From a virus: a DNA stretch of 28,385 nt. The position numbers and the translations under genes are program-made. Under the pieces are notes generated by a model that was given only the letters and a program-made list of their open reading frames with translations, made no database searches and had not been told where the DNA came from. The stretch lies in IMG/VR virus record IMGVR_UViG_3300007540_000076, positions 1 through 28,385 of that record. One strand, 5' to 3'. This document shows, one piece after another, positions 1-7,013 of the stretch. How positions within the stretch are numbered: position 1 is the stretch's first letter; every line of letters starts with the position of its first letter.

Positions 1-53
1 AATAAAGAGTATTTTTTAATAGTCTGCCCTACCAGTTAGGAATTTTTTTGAAA

Positions 54-81
54 AGCCCCCCCGTGTTTGGCTTAGCCCCCC
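54..81 (+). repeat. Direct repeat AGCCCCCC, 20-bp period
   Basis: AGCCCCCC begins at 54 and again at 74, so the copies sit on the same face of the helix about two turns apart. Runs of six or seven C's are very unusual in this AT-rich sequence. No function can be read directly; a terminase or other protein-binding site is one possibility. Confidence 0.5.
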
Positions 82-219
82 ATACCCATATGTAAATATA
101 GATAGGATTTTCAATGCCCTCCTCGTTTTTCCCCAAAAATAAGTCCACATAGTCAGTAATAATATATGTAATAACTACGGGTACTTACAAAACCCCCACA
201 AGTATTACATTTTTCCCAT

Positions 220-249
220 TTGACATTGTTATAAATATTAGATTATAAT
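220..249 (+). promoter_or_regulatory. sigma70-like promoter P1, upstream
   Basis: A perfect -35 box TTGACA (220-225) and a perfect -10 box TATAAT (244-249) are separated by 18 bases, next to the optimum of 17. Transcription would start near 256, giving a leader of about 70 bases before the first gene at 328. This is the best promoter in the window and suggests that host vegetative RNA polymerase transcribes the late genes. Confidence 0.75.
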
Positions 250-279
250 AACAATATATAGATAAAATGCAGAAAAAAC

Positions 280-310
280 TTGACAAACGTGATTCTCAAC
301 TATTTATACT
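280..310 (+). promoter_or_regulatory. sigma70-like promoter P2, downstream (tentative)
   Basis: TTGACA (280-285) is followed after 19 bases by TATACT (305-310). The boxes are good but the spacing is long. Initiation near 317 would fall inside the ribosome binding site of the first gene (AGAAGG, 314-319), so this promoter would make a transcript poorly suited to translate that gene. It may be a secondary promoter for downstream genes or a chance match. Confidence 0.4.
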
Positions 311-327
311 TATAGAAGGTGTATTAA

Positions 328-594
328 ATGACCGAGAAAGAGTATCTCGTGTTAAAAAACAAAATATGGTACGTAGCTAGTGGGCATGGTTTCGATAACT
401 ATGACTGTGAAGATATACTACATGATGCTTGTGTACATATTGTGGAACATATTACACCGCCTGAAGATTATACAAGAATATTATATAAGTACTTGGGCAA
501 ATATAGGGAACGCAGACACAGAGAAGGCAAAAGAGACGACAAGGCAACCAAGTTAGAAGAACTGGAGGCAACAAATGAATCAAACATTAAGTAA
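328..594 (+). CDS. Sigma-factor region-2-like small protein (88 aa)
   Basis: First gene of the operon, preceded by AGAAGG at 314-319. The layout resembles region 2 of ECF-type sigma factors: a helix at about 8-20, an acidic helix with D26-C27-E28-D29 and H32-D33 at the place of the usual DAEDLVQE motif, then an aromatic/basic segment (YLGKYRERRHREGKR, 55-69) where region 2.3/2.4 would contact promoter DNA. It stops after this domain and has no region 4 of its own. The next gene overlaps it by 20 bases and carries an HTH that resembles region 4. A role redirecting host polymerase, or an anti-host polymerase-binding role, is inferred; the match is by pattern only and could be coincidental. Confidence 0.6.
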   Translation: MTEKEYLVLKNKIWYVASGHGFDNYDCEDILHDACVHIVEHITPPEDYTRILYKYLGKYRERRHREGKRDDKATKLEELEATNESNIK

Positions 595-1060
595 ACTATT
601 CCCTGAAACACAAGAATACGACAAAAAGATATGGAAGTTCTTGGAATTAAGTTATAGCAAGGGTTGGTCATACAGGGCAACGGCTAAAGAATTAAACATA
701 GACCACAAAACAGTTAAGAATATACTAGAGAATGTTAAACCAACTGACACATATAAAATATTCATGGACAAGGTAGACAATTCTGTTAAATCATTTAAGG
801 ATAGAGAGTTTGCATCTACTATCTTTGACAGATATGAGTCTACATTAAAAGATATCAACGCTAAGATTAAAAAGTGCCAGGATAATGATGACGAAAGAAA
901 CGTATTGAATTACTATAAACTAAAATTAGTTGTATTAAAAGACCAGCTTCGTGCTTCTCTTGCAATACAGACTCAAGATACGCAGACAGTAGCGATAGAA
1001 AATGCTATTACTACATTACAAGACGAAGCGTGGGAAGAATATGGCGAAAAAATCCAATAA
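575..1060 (+). CDS. HTH/coiled-coil protein, probable terminase small subunit
   Basis: 161 residues, with a strong GGAGG (564-568) six bases before the ATG. Residues 30-52 form a clear helix-turn-helix (YRATAKELNIDHKTVKNIL), followed by a long charged helical segment (about 60-130) suited to oligomerisation and an acidic C-terminus. HTH plus helical oligomerisation core, at this size and upstream of the large terminase, is the usual plan of TerS, which recognises the packaging site and recruits TerL. The HTH also resembles sigma region 4, and the preceding gene resembles region 2, so an alternative reading is the second half of a split sigma-like pair. The terminase role is inferred from fold and position. 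Confidence 0.6.
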   Translation: MNQTLSKLFPETQEYDKKIWKFLELSYSKGWSYRATAKELNIDHKTVKNILENVKPTDTYKIFMDKVDNSVKSFKDREFASTIFDRYESTLKDINAKIKKCQDNDDERNVLNYYKLKLVVLKDQLRASLAIQTQDTQTVAIENAITTLQDEAWEEYGEKIQ

Positions 1061-1289
1061 TATACAAAAACTTGCTCAAGATTTCATATCTGAGTTAAAT
1101 TCGCCCATGGGTAGGTACATTCCTTCATGGATTGCACCACACCCGGACAATTATAAGGAGGACAAACATGCCATACGGAAAAGGAACATACGGGTCGACC
1201 AAGGGAAGACCTCCCAAGAAGAAAAAGCCACCGATGTTAGCAAAGGACAGGCTAAAAGCAAAACCAAAAAGACCAATGAAAAAGGGTAG
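1041..1289 (+). CDS. Small protein of unknown function (82 aa)
   Basis: I chose the ATG at 1041 (MAKKSNNIQK) over the in-frame ATG at 1002, because 1041 follows a GGGAAG purine stretch and avoids a long overlap with the preceding HTH gene. Residues 1-45 look like ordinary protein with an aromatic/proline segment (GRYIPSWIAPHPDNY). The second half becomes a Lys/Gln/Thr-rich tail and shares its DNA, in another frame, with the next gene, which has a better ribosome binding site. The N-terminal half is therefore more trustworthy than the C-terminal half. No family recognised. Confidence 0.5.
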   Translation: MAKKSNNIQKLAQDFISELNSPMGRYIPSWIAPHPDNYKEDKHAIRKRNIRVDQGKTSQEEKATDVSKGQAKSKTKKTNEKG

Positions 1290-1296
1290 AGCATAA
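1168..1296 (+). CDS. Small, very basic Lys/Pro-rich protein (42 aa)
   Basis: The near-perfect Shine-Dalgarno AAGGAGG (1155-1161) lies six bases before ATG 1168. The protein starts MPYGKGTYGSTKGRPPKKKK and is dominated by Lys, Arg and Pro. Short proteins beginning this way are, to my recollection, common next to terminase genes in marine phages. It is probably disordered and able to bind nucleic acid; its role is unknown. Its stop codon overlaps the next start (TAATG), and most of its length overlaps the preceding reading frame. Confidence 0.65.
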   Translation: MPYGKGTYGSTKGRPPKKKKPPMLAKDRLKAKPKRPMKKGRA

Positions 1297-1448
1297 TGGT
1301 TACTAAAAACTCATCCAAAACATATCAAGTAAATGTAACTGGAAGTAAGTTACAAGAGTTTAATAAAGTTATGAAACGAATGCCGGGTGTTAGAGCAACA
1401 ATAATGAAAGCAACAAACAATCCGACCAAACCAAGAGGTAAAAAATAA
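1296..1448 (+). CDS. Small basic protein of unknown function (50 aa)
   Basis: It starts in a TAATG overlap with the previous gene, with AAAGGG upstream, and ends in another TAATG overlap with the next, so translation is probably coupled through all three. The protein is basic (MVTKNSSKTYQVNV at the start, PTKPRGKK at the end), with a central stretch VMKRMPGVRATIMKA that could be a helix. No family is recognised and no membrane segment is evident. Position among the other junction-coupled small genes is the main support for it being real. Confidence 0.6.
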   Translation: MVTKNSSKTYQVNVTGSKLQEFNKVMKRMPGVRATIMKATNNPTKPRGKK

Positions 1449-1765
1449 TGGGAACACCACATCCACTGACTACACAACAACAAGTATTAAATAATATATC
1501 AGGAGCAGGTGGTTACGATTTAGTAACGAATGCTACTGTTAATGCAAATATCTATGTAGCTATTACAGTATTGGTAGGTACAGAAGTTATTGCAGATAAC
1601 ACAGCTTCGGGTACAGTAACCGCAGTTTCAACCGATACAGATGTATGGGATAGCTTATCTACAGTAGAAGTACCGATGGGTACTACAATTTATGGTAGAT
1701 GGAATTCTATTACAATCGGTGCAAATGATACAGCTATCTGTTACAGGGAATCAAGCACTACGTAA
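1448..1765 (+). CDS. Beta-rich small protein, unknown, possible virion component
   Basis: 105 residues, rich in Thr, Val, Ala, Ser and Asn in alternating patterns typical of beta strands, with no signal peptide. This composition is like that of head-decoration or fibre-base proteins, and the segment VPMGTTIYGRWNSITIG looks like a strand-turn-strand unit. It is coupled at both ends by TAATG overlaps. An imperfect copy of the recurring palindrome (1608-1622) falls in the codons for S54-G55-T56-V57. A structural role is inferred from composition alone. Confidence 0.6.
   Translation: MGTPHPLTTQQQVLNNISGAGGYDLVTNATVNANIYVAITVLVGTEVIADNTASGTVTAVSTDTDVWDSLSTVEVPMGTTIYGRWNSITIGANDTAICYRESSTT
1608..1622. 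repeat. Imperfect copy of the CGGGTAC palindrome
   Basis: CGGGTAC-A-GTAACCG: the seven-base arms pair at six of seven positions around one central base. It lies inside the 105-residue gene in the same codon register as the three best copies. Confidence 0.5.
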
Positions 1766-1971
1766 TGTTGGGTTGGATTACATTATTAAAATCTGTATTA
1801 GGTATTGCCGGTAAGATATTTGGTAAGTATCAAATACAAAAACATGTTGCGGATAGAAATAAGATTAAAGAATTAAGTTTCAAATTAAAGAAGCGAGAAT
1901 TAGAACGAGAGGCGTTACAACGGGTAGATGAAGAAATTACTAATCATCGTGATTATCTCAATAAGTCTTAG
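1765..1971 (+). CDS. Candidate inner-membrane spanin (Rz-like), 68 aa
   Basis: The N-terminus (MLGWITLLKSVLGIAGKIFG) is hydrophobic enough to be a short or marginal membrane segment. It is followed by a highly charged helix (about 28-60, KELSFKLKKRELEREAL) suited to a coiled coil. The next gene, a lipoprotein, starts inside this one in another frame with 44 bases shared, which is the arrangement of overlapped Rz/Rz1 spanins that fuse the inner and outer membranes at lysis. It is short for an i-spanin, and two Lys interrupt the hydrophobic stretch, so a different coiled-coil membrane protein is possible. Confidence 0.5.
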   Translation: MLGWITLLKSVLGIAGKIFGKYQIQKHVADRNKIKELSFKLKKRELEREALQRVDEEITNHRDYLNKS

Positions 1972-2176
1972 CGGTTGTTCAGCACTAAAGTTCTGGACAG
2001 CAACTGAAGACACTAATCTATATGCGGCACCAGAGTGCCCACCTGTAGAAGAGTGCAGTATTGAGAGCACCTGTTTAACTCCTGAAGATATGCGTTGTTT
2101 AGCAAAACAAAAACAAGCTTATAAGACTTGCATCTGGGTACACGAACAAGCGTGGGATGCAGTAAATACTAAGTAG
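1928..2176 (+). CDS. Lipoprotein, candidate outer-membrane spanin (Rz1-like)
   Basis: A textbook type II signal peptide: MKK, a run of Leu/Ile/Val/Ser, then the lipobox LSGC with C17 as the predicted lipidated residue. The mature part is 66 residues with five further cysteines (37, 43, 49, 57, 68) and a proline-containing acidic segment, so it is probably disulfide-bonded in the periplasm. It begins inside the preceding gene in a different frame, as Rz1 does relative to Rz. Lipoprotein status is well supported; the spanin role rests on architecture, and a superinfection-exclusion lipoprotein is a reasonable alternative. Confidence 0.7.
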   Translation: MKKLLIIVIISISLSGCSALKFWTATEDTNLYAAPECPPVEECSIESTCLTPEDMRCLAKQKQAYKTCIWVHEQAWDAVNTK

Positions 2177-2198
2177 GTTGTGGCAAAGTTGAGGAGAC

Positions 2199-3755
2199 TT
2201 GACACGCCAATACAACCTGCCTAGTGGAAATATTATGATGAGAGACTGGTGGTGGAAGGACAAAAAAATGTTAGCGTTGTGGCACAAGATACACAACATG
2301 ACCCCGGAAGAATTTGCAAATTTTGATAAAAAAGTCAAAGCAGAGTTATTATACTGGTATGGAAGTTTGTTCTTCTTTAAGCCGTATCCTGCACAACAGC
2401 CTATTGTGGACGATGACAATTATAGTGTTTATGTGCATGGTAACAATAGTTCTGGTAAGTCATATTGTTCAGCGGCTGTTACAGCGTACAATGTAATTGG
2501 ATGGCACCCTAACTATGAGATGCCAACACCTAAGTATGGAGATAGAATAATCTGGGCATTTAGTCCTTCATTTGATATACAAAGAACTTCTAGTCAAGTT
2601 CACCTGTTCTCTACGGATACACCTAACAGTATTGGATTATTGCCGAGCATTGAGTCAATAGAAAAACGTGGCGGTAAAGTAGCATGGGGTAAAAACAGAT
2701 GTATTGACTTTGTTAAATTTTGGGACGGTACATTACTTGAATTTAAATCTGCTGAAATGAAGACACAGAACCTACAAGCTTCTGGTATTGATTTCTGCTG
2801 GTTTGATGAGTGTCCGTCAAATGTAATGCATGATGAGATTCTAGCTAGGTTGCTTAGAAAATCCGGGAAAATGATTATGAGTTTCATTGTCGAGGACGCA
2901 ACTAGCAATTACATAGCACAAGATTTGTATAGTAAAAACAAAGAAGACAAAGATACTTCGTTTCATTTTATTGATGTATACGATAACCTGTCCTTAGATA
3001 AAGAAGAGATAGAAAGATATAAGAAAAGATTTACTGAGAGTGCAATGCACTGGCGATTTAGTGGGGGCGGTAAGTTCCAGTTACAACCAACCGGTCAAGT
3101 TGTTTACCCCGATTTTTGTGAGCAGCATGTGTATGATGATTTAGTTGACCAGTATGACCCGCTACGTACAGTATGGAGAGCTTGGGATTTAGGATATACC
3201 CGCCCAGCTTGTGTTGCTTTTCAAATGAATAAACATGGACATAAAAATATATTGTATTCTATATTAGGAAAGAACGTACAATTAACAGACTTTATCGACC
3301 AGGTAGTTACGTATGAAAAAGAGATAATGCCTGAAGTACAGTCTGCAATGGATTTACTACCACATGATGCCAACAGGAAATATGACGTATCACCGGAAAC
3401 TAGTGCGATGATATTTAAACGAAAAGGATTGAACACGGACGTGGTATACGTAAAAAGAGATACAAGTGTAGTATTAACTAACGAAGAATTAAAAGAATTT
3501 AACTCGGGAGTGCCTAGTTTAAAGTTTGACTCTAAACATTGCAGCATCTTAATCCAAGCGTTATCTGCTTACACTAGAGATGATGCGGGTGTTCCAAGAC
3601 GGGATAAATACTTTGAGCACGTTTCGGATGCGTTTAAACTCGGTTTGTTTTACATATCCAAAAAATTAGTAAACGACCAAGAGTTACCTGTAGAGGAACC
3701 TCAATATTATACGGATAACTTTGATACGCCTACCAGAGAGAGGATATTTAATTGA
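2199..3755 (+). CDS. terL: Terminase large subunit (packaging ATPase/nuclease)
   Basis: 518 residues, a full-length TerL, the motor that pumps DNA into the prohead and cuts it. The ATPase half has Walker A GNNSSGKS (81-88) and Walker B ending in D203-E204 (FCWFDE). The nuclease half has an RNase-H-like fold with D330 (WRAWDLGY), D390 (LLPHD) and D477 (HVSDAFKLG) as likely metal ligands. The start is uncertain: TTG at 2199 lies only two bases after GAGGAG (2191-2196), closer than usual, while in-frame ATGs at 2235 and 2238 lack a good ribosome binding site. No longer start is possible because of an in-frame stop at 2190. The gene ends in a TTGA overlap with the portal gene. Confidence 0.95.
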   Translation: MTRQYNLPSGNIMMRDWWWKDKKMLALWHKIHNMTPEEFANFDKKVKAELLYWYGSLFFFKPYPAQQPIVDDDNYSVYVHGNNSSGKSYCSAAVTAYNVIGWHPNYEMPTPKYGDRIIWAFSPSFDIQRTSSQVHLFSTDTPNSIGLLPSIESIEKRGGKVAWGKNRCIDFVKFWDGTLLEFKSAEMKTQNLQASGIDFCWFDECPSNVMHDEILARLLRKSGKMIMSFIVEDATSNYIAQDLYSKNKEDKDTSFHFIDVYDNLSLDKEEIERYKKRFTESAMHWRFSGGGKFQLQPTGQVVYPDFCEQHVYDDLVDQYDPLRTVWRAWDLGYTRPACVAFQMNKHGHKNILYSILGKNVQLTDFIDQVVTYEKEIMPEVQSAMDLLPHDANRKYDVSPETSAMIFKRKGLNTDVVYVKRDTSVVLTNEELKEFNSGVPSLKFDSKHCSILIQALSAYTRDDAGVPRRDKYFEHVSDAFKLGLFYISKKLVNDQELPVEEPQYYTDNFDTPTRERIFN

Positions 3756-5548
3756 ACGAAAAAAACATTATTAAGTTCCATGCACATTTAGTAGCTCAAG
3801 CATCGCCTGAGTTTCAAAGTGCTACGGCTGATTGGAAAGAGAATATGCGATTCTATATGGATGAGTATAATTTTCAAAACAAGATAGATTGGCAAACTAA
3901 AATCAAAGACCCGATAGTAGACAACTTAGTAGTACGTATGTCTAATTTCTTTGTAAGGATATTAATGTCTACAGATAACAAGTACTTTACTGTAGAACAC
4001 ACAGATAAGAAAGTACAATCTGGGCTAAACAAATTATTAGAACAATCATTAATACACAATAGATTTCCGTTAGTATTTGGAGATGCACTTAAAATGGCAC
4101 TACTAACATCTCCGTATATTACTAAGATTAAATATACTTATAAAGAAGAAAGCTACCCGCAGTATAATGAAACAACGGGAGATATAGAATCAGAAGAATC
4201 AATAACAGGAAGAGTAAACATTGAACCTGTAAGTCCATTTAATATTATGGTTGACCCTAACGGTGATAACTATATTATTGAATCTAAGTCTTGCTCTGTT
4301 GCAGACTATCAAAGTTTAGCAAGAGTAAACAATTGGAATAAAACAAAAACAATACTACAAGAATCTGTAAATAAAGCACAAGGAAGCGATGAAGCATATG
4401 TTACAGATGTTAAATTAGACTACGTATATAGTAAATTCATCTCTGACGAACAGGGACGAGTATTAGATACAAACATACATTACGTAATAGTAAACAAAAA
4501 ACATGTTGTCTATTACGGAAAAAATACATTACCAAATGGGAACTTCCCTTACTGTATGGGATTCCCAATGAAAGTTTTACAAGGTCGTTATGGCAGGGGT
4601 TATATTACAAAATTAAGAAGCCTGTTAAGTTCATATGTCGAAAGTATGAATCTTCTGCTCGATGCATTTACAATATCTACACTGGGCGTGTACGAAGTTG
4701 TAACTAGCAATATCGAGTCAGGTAAAGCCCACTTGTTTGGCTCTGTAGTTCCGGGACGTATGTATCCGGTTTCAGCCCCAAACACAATCAATCAGGTGTA
4801 TAACAATTCGTTAAACCCAAATGCTGTAAACCTTTTATTCACAATAGATAGACTTATTCAAAATAGGTCTTTCCAAAATGAGTTCTTCCAAGGAGCACCT
4901 ACGTCTAAGGGTAGACCTACTGCTTCTGAAGTAGCAACTAAAACGCAAGAGACTTCAAGTTTCTTTACAGATATAGCATCTGAAATAGAACGAAGTATCA
5001 TAGAGCCGTCACTAGAATTGTTACTTCATACAGAACTTATGTACATGGACGATGATGCTCACGCACCTATGTTTACAGAAGATGAAACAGATGCGTCAGT
5101 ATTACACTTACTTTCTATGACTTTTAATGAACGAATGCAGTTGATTAAAGATGCCCGTATCCGTGTCCGAGGCATATCAGGGAAAGTACTCAAGATGAGT
5201 AACTTTAACAAGTTGATGCAAATTGTTAATGTTATTGGAAACATGCCAGAGGTTGCTCAAGCAATCGACCCGGCAAAATTTGTTCAGAGAATTTTTGAGA
5301 GTTTCGATGAATCTCCTGAAGATTTACTGAATATGGAGAAGATACAAAACGTCAACCAACCTCAACCAGCCCCGGGTACAGTACCCGAGGGAGCTCCTCC
5401 AGGACAAGGACCAGAACAAGGGATGGCTGATTTAAGCCAGATGCCAGGAATGGGAATACCAGATATGGAAGGACAAGGTAGTGAGGAAGAACAATTGCAG
5501 GAGGTACTAGCAAATGTCAGAAGAAGTCAAAACACCGGAACAAGATAG
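3752..5548 (+). CDS. Portal protein
   Basis: 598 residues, normal for a podovirus-type portal, the dodecameric ring at the unique head vertex through which DNA passes. The TTG start overlaps the TerL stop and has AGAGAGG eight bases upstream (3737-3743), which supports this unusual start. The segment GRPTASEVATKTQE (about 386-399) matches the late helical stem motif seen in many portals. The last 60 residues are rich in Pro, Gly, Gln and Met and likely disordered; the palindrome at 5373-5387 encodes P541-G-T-V-P-E546 there. TerL before it and scaffold plus capsid after it are the standard head-gene order. Confidence 0.92.
   Translation: MNEKNIIKFHAHLVAQASPEFQSATADWKENMRFYMDEYNFQNKIDWQTKIKDPIVDNLVVRMSNFFVRILMSTDNKYFTVEHTDKKVQSGLNKLLEQSLIHNRFPLVFGDALKMALLTSPYITKIKYTYKEESYPQYNETTGDIESEESITGRVNIEPVSPFNIMVDPNGDNYIIESKSCSVADYQSLARVNNWNKTKTILQESVNKAQGSDEAYVTDVKLDYVYSKFISDEQGRVLDTNIHYVIVNKKHVVYYGKNTLPNGNFPYCMGFPMKVLQGRYGRGYITKLRSLLSSYVESMNLLLDAFTISTLGVYEVVTSNIESGKAHLFGSVVPGRMYPVSAPNTINQVYNNSLNPNAVNLLFTIDRLIQNRSFQNEFFQGAPTSKGRPTASEVATKTQETSSFFTDIASEIERSIIEPSLELLLHTELMYMDDDAHAPMFTEDETDASVLHLLSMTFNERMQLIKDARIRVRGISGKVLKMSNFNKLMQIVNVIGNMPEVAQAIDPAKFVQRIFESFDESPEDLLNMEKIQNVNQPQPAPGTVPEGAPPGQGPEQGMADLSQMPGMGIPDMEGQGSEEEQLQEVLANVRRSQNTGTR
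5373..5387. repeat. Perfect palindrome CGGGTAC-A-GTACCCG
   Basis: Seven-base arms pair perfectly around one central A, inside the portal gene's disordered C-terminal tail. It is the exact reverse complement of the copy at 19214-19228. As RNA it would fold as a six-pair stem with a CAG loop. Confidence 0.85.
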
Positions 5549-6029
5549 TGGAGATACTAGGGTTAAGATAAACCCAAAGGATGCCGCTACATCTATGTTA
5601 CCTGCTGGATTGGACGCAAACAATTTAACTCCAGAACAGCAAATGAATTATACATCTACAATGGTTAAAGCATCACGTTTACACGAGAAAGCCATAGATG
5701 GATTAACACAAGAAGAGGAGGATGTGTTTAACGCATTACTAATCGCTACACCGGACGATATCGCTGTAGAAGAAAGGTTTGCTCAAGCACAGAAACTCTT
5801 TAACACTACTGTGAAAAAAGTAGAGAAAAAAGAAGAACAACCAACAGAAGGCACAAATGTTTCACCGAAAGGTGATGCGGATGTAAGTTCCAAGGTTGCA
5901 ATAAATAATAGTAATCTGTTAGAGGAAACGAATCCAGCTCCATACGGTGATGATAATGAATATTTCAAATTCTTAGAAGATAGATACAAAAAACAGACTA
6001 CTGTTAAAAGACTACAAAATAACAACTAG
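5514..6029 (+). CDS. Probable capsid scaffolding protein
   Basis: 171 residues, between portal and major capsid protein, the usual place of the scaffold that directs prohead assembly and then leaves. It is strongly hydrophilic, rich in Glu, Lys, Asp, Asn and Thr, without cysteine, and probably helical or disordered. The C-terminal helix (NEYFKFLEDRYKKQ, about 148-161) followed by a basic tail resembles capsid-binding ends of scaffolds. GGAGG precedes the start, and the gene overlaps the portal by 35 bases. Function is inferred from position and composition, since scaffolds are poorly conserved. Confidence 0.75.
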   Translation: MSEEVKTPEQDSGDTRVKINPKDAATSMLPAGLDANNLTPEQQMNYTSTMVKASRLHEKAIDGLTQEEEDVFNALLIATPDDIAVEERFAQAQKLFNTTVKKVEKKEEQPTEGTNVSPKGDADVSSKVAINNSNLLEETNPAPYGDDNEYFKFLEDRYKKQTTVKRLQNNN

Positions 6030-6045
6030 GAGGTAACTTAATATG
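6027..6045 (+). promoter_or_regulatory. Strong ribosome binding site of the capsid gene
   Basis: TAGGAGGTAACTTAATATG, with an extended match to the 16S anti-Shine-Dalgarno; the scaffold stop codon TAG forms its first three bases. An almost identical leader precedes the gene at 7011, which suggests that both products are made in very large amounts. Confidence 0.75.
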
Positions 6046-6990
6046 CCACAAGGAGCAATTAGTTATTTAAATGAGGAAGCTAGACTTGCCAAGATTAAAA
6101 TTGACTCTGATATCAGATTTCAAGCTGGTAACATGATGCAGTTCAGAAACTTGGCTAAGCCTATTAATTCCTACGGCAAGAACAAAGGTTCACAAGTTGA
6201 GATAGAAAAGTACCAAAAACTTGGCACTGCAACTGGAACAATCAGTGAACTTCAATCTTTGCCTATGCAAAAACCAAGTGTTGGGTTTGTAGTTGCAACT
6301 GTTAACGAATATGGTAATGGTGTGTCTTATACTAGAAAAGCACAGACATTAGCAGAATACTCTGTAGATGAAACTCTAAAGAAAATTCTTGCTATGAATG
6401 TCGCTGAATCTATGGATAAGATTGCTGGAACTGAATTCCAAAATGCAGATGTATTCTACACTCCAACCGGAGCAGCAGCAGGTACGTTCGATAAGGACGG
6501 TACTGTAAGTACTGGTGCAGGGGCAAGTGTTAGTGCATTCCATATTAGAGAAATTATCAAAAACATGAAAAACGATAATGTACCTAAATGGGACGGAAAC
6601 TCTTACTTAGGAGTTTTCTCAGCATTCGCAATGTCCAAACTATTCGAAGATACTGCAACAGGCGGTATTGTCGATTTACATAAATACGACCAACCAGAAA
6701 ATTTAATCAACGGTGAGATAGGTTCTTACTTTGGATTAAGAATGGTGGAAGAGAACAATGTTCTTTCTAGCACAATTGGTGGTCATGCAACGCATCAGGG
6801 TGAGGTAATCATCTGCGGGTTCGAACCTGTAGTAGAAGTATTAGCACAACCTGAAGCAACAATGATAGAGTCATGGGACTTCGGTAGATTTACTGGAGTA
6901 GCATGGAACGCACTGACAGGGTTCAAAAAAGTATGGACTAATTCAACTGACAGTGAGTATCACTTAGTTAGAATACACTCTAACGATTAA
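6043..6990 (+). CDS. Major capsid protein, N4-gp56-like (HK97 fold)
   Basis: 315 residues, preceded by the strongest ribosome binding site type in the window. The pattern of an N-terminal arm, then VATVNEYGNGVSYTRKAQ (84-101) and YSVDETLKKILAMNVAESMD (a helix after it), matches the N4-gp56 family of HK97-fold capsid proteins, in which a strand with NQYG or NEYG precedes the spine helix. The C-terminal part (about 250-300) is beta-rich, as expected for the A domain. It follows the portal and scaffold, and forms the icosahedral shell. No maturation protease is recognisable nearby. Confidence 0.9.
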   Translation: MPQGAISYLNEEARLAKIKIDSDIRFQAGNMMQFRNLAKPINSYGKNKGSQVEIEKYQKLGTATGTISELQSLPMQKPSVGFVVATVNEYGNGVSYTRKAQTLAEYSVDETLKKILAMNVAESMDKIAGTEFQNADVFYTPTGAAAGTFDKDGTVSTGAGASVSAFHIREIIKNMKNDNVPKWDGNSYLGVFSAFAMSKLFEDTATGGIVDLHKYDQPENLINGEIGSYFGLRMVEENNVLSSTIGGHATHQGEVIICGFEPVVEVLAQPEATMIESWDFGRFTGVAWNALTGFKKVWTNSTDSEYHLVRIHSND

Positions 6991-6994
6991 CCAA

Positions 6995-7013
6995 TAGGAG
7001 GTAATTAATTATG
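6995..7013 (+). promoter_or_regulatory. Strong ribosome binding site, near-copy of capsid leader
   Basis: TAGGAGGTAATTAATTATG matches the capsid leader at 6027-6045 in all but a few bases, although it is not part of the preceding coding sequence. It argues that the 136-residue product is another high-copy virion protein. Confidence 0.7.

Larger units (their letters stand above)
1..327. other. Leader region without genes, with C-runs
   Basis: I see no convincing gene on either strand here. The stretch has two copies of AGCCCCCC (54-61 and 74-81), a third C-run at 193-197, and a CGGGTAC half-site at 178-184 that matches one arm of the palindrome found elsewhere in the window. Two promoter-like elements occupy 220-310. 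A weak 4-bp stem (28-31 with 37-40) followed by seven T's lies at 28-49; it is too small to call a terminator. The position just ahead of the terminase cluster and the odd C-runs would suit a packaging (cos or pac) site, but that is inference. Confidence 0.6.

Noticed and set aside
28-49. Stem CCTA/TAGG followed by seven T's, like an intrinsic terminator
   Set aside because: The stem is only four AT/GC pairs with a five-base loop, too weak to call a terminator without the upstream gene in view.
2314-2496. Plus-strand 60-codon frame inside the large terminase gene
   Set aside because: It covers the Walker A region of terL in another frame and has no upstream start signal; the terminase frame is unambiguous.
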